10,793 nucleotides of DNA from Acidimicrobiaceae bacterium (GTDB lineage: Bacteria; Actinomycetota; Acidimicrobiia; Acidimicrobiales; Bog-793), in contig JAODBN010000232.1 of the NCBI GenBank assembly GCA_025463965.1, positions 1 to 10,793 of the forward strand, read 5' to 3'. Position 1 is the stretch's first letter. Each line of letters starts with the position of its first letter. Made by a program: the position numbers and the translations under genes. Below the pieces are notes generated by a model. The model was not told the origin of the DNA, ran no database searches, and saw only the letters and a list, made by a program, of their open reading frames with translations. Below are positions 7,058 to 10,793 of the stretch, in pieces.

Positions 7058-7835
7058 GCGCCCCTTGCTCTTGCAGATCGACGACCTCGCGGTCCGCTAC
7101 CGCGGTCGACGCGGCGGGGAGGTCCTGGCTCTCGACGGGGTCAGCCTCGGCGTGCCGGAAGGCAAGACGGTCGGTCTCGTGGGTGAGTCCGGGTCGGGCA
7201 AGTCGACGCTCGGGCGCGCCGTGCTGGGCCTCGCGCCCGTCGCGCGGGGCAGCATCAGCTTCGCCGGCCGGGACATCACCCATGCTGACCGCCGCGACCG
7301 GCGCGCACTCAGCCGGGAGATCCAGGTCGTCTTCCAGGACCCCTACGGCTCCCTCAACCCGACAGTCACGATCGGCAGGACGGTCGCCGAACCTCTGCGG
7401 GCGCAAGGGGACCTCTCCTCGGCGGACACGCGGAGACGGGTCGCCGAGGTCCTCGACCAAGTTGGCTTACCGGCTTCTGCAGCCGCTCGCTACCCGAGCG
7501 AGTTCTCCGGGGGCCAGCGGCAGCGCATCGCCATCGCCCGGGCGGTCGCGCTGCGCCCTCGCCTCATCATCTGCGATGAGCCCGTGAGCGCTCTGGACCT
7601 GTCGATCCAAGCCCAGGTCCTGAACCTCTTCAACGACCTGAAGGCGGCGCTTGGGGTGTCGTATCTCTTCATCTCCCACGATCTCGGCGTGGTCCGGTTC
7701 CTGGTCGACGAGATCGTGGTGCTGCACCGCGGTCGGGTCGTGGAGGCGGGCAACGGCGAATCCATCTTCACCAACCCCCGGGAGGACTACACCAAGCGAC
7801 TTCTGGCGGCAGTCTCCACCCACGGGGCGCCGTGA
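7050..7835 (+). CDS. ABC transporter ATP-binding protein, DppF/OppF type (short)
   Basis: Second ATPase of the importer, pairing with the DppD half of the fusion. Numbered from the GTG at 7050 (261 residues): Walker A GESGSGKS (45-52), Q-loop FQDP (95-98), signature FSGGQRQR (152-159), Walker B LIICDEP (172-178) and H-loop ISHD (208-211). The protein ends soon after EDYTKRLLAA. The oligopeptide-specific C-terminal extension with its cysteines, present in most DppF proteins (about 320-330 residues), is missing. An in-frame GTG at 7032 would add six residues. I prefer 7050 because the protein then begins MTERPLLLQIDDL, as homologues do, and overlaps the upstream gene by only 8 nt. Neither start has a clear Shine-Dalgarno, consistent with coupled translation. 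The stop overlaps the next GTG (GTGA). Confidence 0.92.
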   Translation: MTERPLLLQIDDLAVRYRGRRGGEVLALDGVSLGVPEGKTVGLVGESGSGKSTLGRAVLGLAPVARGSISFAGRDITHADRRDRRALSREIQVVFQDPYGSLNPTVTIGRTVAEPLRAQGDLSSADTRRRVAEVLDQVGLPASAAARYPSEFSGGQRQRIAIARAVALRPRLIICDEPVSALDLSIQAQVLNLFNDLKAALGVSYLFISHDLGVVRFLVDEIVVLHRGRVVEAGNGESIFTNPREDYTKRLLAAVSTHGAP

Positions 7836-8806
7836 CGCCCGCTCCGAGCACGGTCCCGGGAGTGCGGGTCGGCGTCCTTGCCACTGGGGCGGCCGCGGCT
7901 GCACACGCGGCGGCGTGGGAGAGCGCCGGAGCTGGTGGCGTCGTCCTCCTCGCGGACTTCGCCAACCGCACCGCCGAGGTGGTCGGCGTCGGCCGAGAAG
8001 CGACGGCGCACGTCGCCGCCTTCCTCGAGCGGGTCGACCTCGTTGACGCCCGCACGCGATCGAAGGACGCGGCCGCCGTTGTGACAGCCGCGGCTGCTGC
8101 CGGGCGGCCGTCATTGTGCGGCTGGGGTCTCGTCGAGACCATGGAGGAGGCCCAAGCCGTGGCGGACGCCTTCGCCGACCGCGGCGTTCCGCTCCTCGCC
8201 GCCGGGCTCCGGTGGGTTCCGGCGCTCGCCGCCGCCTGGGCCGCAGTCGCCGAGGGGCGCATCGGCCAGCCGGCGGTCCTTCGCCTGTCCTTGCGCTCCT
8301 CGCCTCCCGTCCCAGGGGGGACAGGGAAGGCGCCGTCGCTCATCGCGGAGCAGATGAACCCCGCCCTGGACTTCATGCGATGGGTCGCCGGCCCGGTCAC
8401 GTCCGTGCAGACAGTCGCCACTAATGAGGGTCCGGCCTTCGCTTTAGCCGTCCTCGAGCACGGCGGTGGTGCCATCAGTCATGTTGAGGCTTCCTGGGCC
8501 GATTCGTCTCCACAGCTCCGCACCGAGCTCGAGATCGCAGGCAGCAAAGGACTCCTAACCTTTTGCTCGGACGGCGACGAACTCGTGCGCTGGCAATCCC
8601 GCCGCGCCGGGCCGCTCGCGATCTCGGCCCACGGCACGCTCGAGGTCGCCGCCCTCGGAAGCTTGGCCAACTGGGCGGGAGGTTCGCACGACGCCGGCTC
8701 GCCGTGGCAATGGCTGGACTCCTTCCGCCTCGGGCTCGCGGCGCGCCAGTCCGCCGCCCAGCCAGGCCCAATACGCCTGGCAGCTTCCGCGGTGCGGCGG
8801 CCATGA
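7832..8806 (+). CDS. Gfo/Idh/MocA-like protein lacking catalytic residues (probable pseudoenzyme)
   Basis: A 324-residue protein with the architecture of a Gfo/Idh/MocA sugar dehydrogenase but a degenerate active site. The N-terminal Rossmann segment (VRVGVLATGAAAAAHAAAWE, 11-30) is recognisable. Where the family has EKP, with Lys acting in catalysis, it reads CGWGLVETMEEA (96-107; GWG at 97-99). The later D-x3-H-x2-D motif reads EQMNPALDFMRW (173-184), so Asp becomes Glu and the catalytic His becomes Pro, while the Asp/Trp framework stays. Length is normal and the frame is intact, so this is not a decaying pseudogene. It overlaps both neighbours by 4 nt and precedes an intact family member, which suggests a structural or regulatory partner in a hetero-oligomer. 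It might instead bind sugar or cofactor as a sensor. Family assignment is fairly sure; function is unknown. Confidence 0.8.
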   Translation: MTPAPSTVPGVRVGVLATGAAAAAHAAAWESAGAGGVVLLADFANRTAEVVGVGREATAHVAAFLERVDLVDARTRSKDAAAVVTAAAAAGRPSLCGWGLVETMEEAQAVADAFADRGVPLLAAGLRWVPALAAAWAAVAEGRIGQPAVLRLSLRSSPPVPGGTGKAPSLIAEQMNPALDFMRWVAGPVTSVQTVATNEGPAFALAVLEHGGGAISHVEASWADSSPQLRTELEIAGSKGLLTFCSDGDELVRWQSRRAGPLAISAHGTLEVAALGSLANWAGGSHDAGSPWQWLDSFRLGLAARQSAAQPGPIRLAASAVRRP

Positions 8807-9822
8807 GGATCGGACTGCTCGGCATCGCCCACCCTCATGCCATCAACTACCTGACGAATCTCCGGGTCGCTGGAGCCGACATCGTGGGCATCCACGACCG
8901 AGACGCCGAGCGCGGGCTGCGGTGGGCTGGCGAGCACAGCGTCGCCTTCGTCCCCGAGGCCGAGCGCCTCCTGGCCGAGCGGCTCGACGGCGTCGTCGTC
9001 TGCTCTGAGACCGTCTACCACGTGGAGCTGGTGCGCGAGGCCGCTGCTGCCGGCGTTGGGATCCTCTGCGAGAAGCCGCTCGGCGTGAGACTCGCTGACA
9101 GCCAAGAGATCGTGGAGGTCTGCTCCCGCGCCGGCGTGACGCTCATGACCGCTTTCCCGATGCGATTTCATCCTGCGGTCAAGCGAGTCCGAGACATCAT
9201 CGCCACGGGTGGCCTGGGCACACTCCGGGCACTCACCGGCAACAACCAGGGAATCATTCCGCTCCAGCAAGGTGCGTGGTTCCTCGATCCGGCGCTGGCT
9301 GGCGGGGGCGCCATCATGGACCACGTCGTGCATCTCGCCGACATCTTCTGCTGGGCAGTCTCCTCCCCGCCGGAAGCGGTCTACGCCGTGGCCAACCGCA
9401 TCCTTTACGCCGACGAGGCCGCCGTGGAGACCTGCGGTCTCATGACGATGACCTTCGCCAACGGCGTCTTCGCATCCATCGACTGCAGTTGGAGCCGGCC
9501 GGTCACCTACCCGACATGGGGAGAAGCGGCCTTCTCTGCCGTCGGCGACGCCGGCACCGTCGACGTCGACCTGACCCAGCCGCGGCTGGCCCAGTACGGC
9601 GGCGAGCCAGCAGTCTCCTGGCTGGCGCACGGTGCCTCCATCAACCAGGCGATGATCGACGAGTTCCTCATGGCCCTGCAGGAGCGTCGAGCTCCAGCAG
9701 TTACCGGCCGTGACGGCGCGATCGCGACGGCGATCGCCGTGGCGGCAAAGGAATCCGTGGCTCGTCGTGAGGTCGTCGCCGTGCCCGCCCTGTTCGACTT
9801 AAGCGAAGGAGCAGCCTCATGA
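8803..9822 (+). CDS. Gfo/Idh/MocA-family NAD(P)-dependent oxidoreductase
   Basis: A 339-residue cytoplasmic oxidoreductase of the glucose-fructose oxidoreductase/inositol dehydrogenase family, which oxidises or reduces a ring hydroxyl of sugars or cyclitols. The ATG at 8803 overlaps the previous TGA (ATGA) and gives the expected short Rossmann N-terminus MRIGLLGIAHPHA. The open frame continues upstream to 8563, but that part lies inside the preceding gene. The catalytic EKP is present (90-92, CEKPLG), as is the second motif, MDHVVHLADIFCW (172-184), with Asp173, His177 and Asp180. The alpha/beta C-terminal substrate domain includes GGGAIMD and a stretch rich in beta strands (about 210-260). 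It is followed without a gap by the small ABM-like gene and sits with PIG-L deacetylases, pointing to an amino-sugar or glycoside substrate. Exact substrate and regiochemistry are not readable. Confidence 0.92.
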   Translation: MRIGLLGIAHPHAINYLTNLRVAGADIVGIHDRDAERGLRWAGEHSVAFVPEAERLLAERLDGVVVCSETVYHVELVREAAAAGVGILCEKPLGVRLADSQEIVEVCSRAGVTLMTAFPMRFHPAVKRVRDIIATGGLGTLRALTGNNQGIIPLQQGAWFLDPALAGGGAIMDHVVHLADIFCWAVSSPPEAVYAVANRILYADEAAVETCGLMTMTFANGVFASIDCSWSRPVTYPTWGEAAFSAVGDAGTVDVDLTQPRLAQYGGEPAVSWLAHGASINQAMIDEFLMALQERRAPAVTGRDGAIATAIAVAAKESVARREVVAVPALFDLSEGAAS

Positions 9823-10172
9823 TCACCCGCGTCTTTTCGAGCGACGTCGTCCCCGGCGGTCTCGACGGCCTGGCCCGCTGGCTGCAGGACAACGCCTGGT
9901 CTCCCGACTCTACGTCGGCATCGAGGATCGTCGGAAAGGACGGCTCCCTCGGCGGAGCCTTGTACCGTCCGCTCGATCCTTCTGAGCGGAAGATCTACAT
10001 CGCCACGCACTGGGCGGACGAGGCCAGCATCGCCGCTCATGTGGGCGCCGACTGGAACAACCGGGGCGTGAGCAACCCGGAGGAGTCGCAGTACTTCTCC
10101 GGCCCGAAGCAGTTCCGCCACTACGTCCTGGTCAACGGGACCGACGGCTGGGGTTCCGGCCCCGGCGAGTGA
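9819..10172 (+). CDS. Small ABM-like (dimeric alpha+beta barrel) protein
   Basis: A 117-residue cytoplasmic protein with no signal peptide or membrane segment. Length and layout suggest a ferredoxin-like dimeric alpha+beta barrel of the antibiotic-biosynthesis-monooxygenase/HmoA type. It opens with a strand (MITRVFSSDVVPG), then a helix (LDGLARWLQDN), then strands around SLGGALYRPL (43-52) and KIYIATHWADEASIAAH (58-74). The last segment resembles the family's strand, Trp and helix-with-His segment. The ATG overlaps the previous TGA (ATGA) and has a good Shine-Dalgarno, AAGGAG (9806-9811), 7 nt upstream. Such proteins can be monooxygenases, isomerase-like enzymes or ligand binders, so no reaction is assigned. 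Tight coupling to the oxidoreductase suggests it acts on the same intermediate. Fold confidence is moderate and function confidence low. Confidence 0.72.
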   Translation: MITRVFSSDVVPGGLDGLARWLQDNAWSPDSTSASRIVGKDGSLGGALYRPLDPSERKIYIATHWADEASIAAHVGADWNNRGVSNPEESQYFSGPKQFRHYVLVNGTDGWGSGPGE

Positions 10173-10182
10173 TGCGCCGCTT

Positions 10183-10204
10183 CACACCACCACCACCCAC
10201 CACC
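10183..10204 (+). other. C/A-only tract in the leader of the second PIG-L gene
   Basis: Twenty-two consecutive bases consist only of C and A, mostly CAC/ACC repeats, in the 48-nt gap before the PIG-L start. It is the only sizeable gap after the hairpin region near 4130. The transcript here would be unstructured and G-free. The opposite strand is rich in GG runs. Function is unknown; it may simply keep the ribosome binding site (GGAG, 10209-10212) open. Confidence 0.35.
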
Positions 10205-10220
10205 TTCTGGAGACGATGAC

Positions 10221-10793
10221 ATGACGCAGACAGCAGGACGTTTGAGCGCGGTGACCGTGGCTTCCCGGGCGACCGGTGATACCGCTAGCGGGCCTCCTCG
10301 CCTCCTTTGTATCGGCGCCCATCCAGACGACTGCGAGGCCAAGGCCGGCGGTCTCGCCGCCCTCTGGACGGCCCGCGGCGGAGTGTGCCGCCTTCTCGCC
10401 ATGACCGATGGAAGTGCGGGTCACCAGAACATGGCCGGTGCCGCCCTCGCCCAGCGCCGGGCGCAGGAGGCCTCGGCCGCCGCCGCCGTGGTCGGGGCAG
10501 ACTCGGTGATCTTGGACAACCCGGACGGGAACCTGATGCCCACCTTGGAGAACAGGCACAAGGTCACCCGGGCGATCCGTGAGTTCGCCCCAGACGTCAT
10601 CGTCACCCACCGTACGAACGACTACCACCCCGATCACCGGTACACGGGCGTCCTTGTGCAGGACTCCTGCTACCTCGTGATGGTTCCCAACGTGGTGCCG
10701 ACGACGCCGACGCCCGCACGGGAGCCGGTCGTCATCTTCATGTACGACCGCTTCAGCCGCCCGTCGGAGCTGCGGCCCGACCTTGTGCTGGAC
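10221..10793 (+). CDS. PIG-L/LmbE-family N-deacetylase (cut by right edge)
   Basis: Open to the window edge: 191 codons with no stop. It probably removes an N-acyl group from an amino-sugar substrate in a zinc-dependent reaction. The ATG at 10221 follows GGAG (10209-10212) with 8-nt spacing. An N-terminal extension of about 27 residues precedes the core. The metal site IGAHPDDCEA (31-40) provides His34 and Asp37 as ligands and Asp36 as probable base. TDGSAGH (62-68) follows. The second site, NDYHPDHRYTG (133-143), has His139 as the third ligand and His136 as probable acid, by analogy with MshB. DNPDGNLMPT (99-108) and VPNVVPTTP (about 153-161) match, from memory, a subgroup common in planctomycetes and acidobacteria whose members have the same HPDDC signature. 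Full length is usually about 260-300 residues. It is the paralogue of the leftward copy at the left edge. Confidence 0.92.
   Translation, partial: MTQTAGRLSAVTVASRATGDTASGPPRLLCIGAHPDDCEAKAGGLAALWTARGGVCRLLAMTDGSAGHQNMAGAALAQRRAQEASAAAAVVGADSVILDNPDGNLMPTLENRHKVTRAIREFAPDVIVTHRTNDYHPDHRYTGVLVQDSCYLVMVPNVVPTTPTPAREPVVIFMYDRFSRPSELRPDLVLD

Noticed and set aside
8563..8802. N-terminal extension of the second oxidoreductase
   Set aside because: The Arg-rich translation lies inside the preceding gene in another frame. The ATG at 8803 gives the expected MRIGLLGIA Rossmann start and an ATGA overlap.
7832..8806. Pseudogene call for the degenerate Gfo/Idh/MocA gene
   Set aside because: Full normal length, no stop or frameshift, and overlaps at both ends. 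This looks like a maintained protein with lost catalytic residues rather than decay.
8479..9630. 383-codon minus-strand frame under the oxidoreductase genes
   Set aside because: No domain recognised, and the opposite strand encodes a Gfo/Idh/MocA protein with intact motifs. Shadow.

Overview
This is a gene-dense, high-GC stretch (roughly two thirds G+C by eye). GTG starts are common and most junctions are GTGA/ATGA overlaps, which fits an actinobacterium-like chromosome. I cannot place it below phylum with confidence. There are no RNA genes, insertion sequences, CRISPR arrays or phage genes. It reads as one coherent metabolic locus, cut at both edges by the window.

Layout. A short divergent promoter region (about 1194-1244) separates two units. 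The leftward unit encodes a ROK-family sugar kinase (225-1193), translationally coupled through a GTGA overlap to a PIG-L/LmbE-type deacetylase whose first 76 codons lie at 1-228. The rightward unit begins with a ROK-family HTH regulator (1245-2432). A good sigma-70-type promoter with two palindromes (2429-2486) then drives a transport and catabolism operon. Its genes are a family-5 extracellular solute-binding protein (2508-4115), a DppB-type permease (4152-5093), a fused DppC permease-DppD ATPase (5090-7057), a short DppF-type ATPase (about 7050-7835), a Gfo/Idh/MocA-like protein lacking catalytic residues (7832-8806), an intact Gfo/Idh/MocA oxidoreductase (8803-9822), a small ABM-like alpha+beta barrel protein (9819-10172), and a second PIG-L deacetylase (from 10221, open at the right edge).

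How it may work together (inference). A dipeptide/oligosaccharide-class ABC importer brings in a glycoside or amino-sugar compound. PIG-L enzymes remove N-acyl groups, an NAD(P)-dependent Gfo/Idh/MocA enzyme oxidises the sugar or cyclitol ring, perhaps with its inactive paralogue as partner, and the ROK kinase phosphorylates the released sugar. The ROK regulator is likely the sensor. The substrate is not readable from sequence. An N-acetylated amino-sugar glycoside or pseudodisaccharide is the best guess.

The most interesting points are the two HPDDCE-type deacetylases bracketing the locus, the catalytically degenerate/intact oxidoreductase pair, the permease-ATPase fusion, a binding protein whose lipobox cysteine is replaced by serine, and a bulged hairpin over the binding-protein stop codon.
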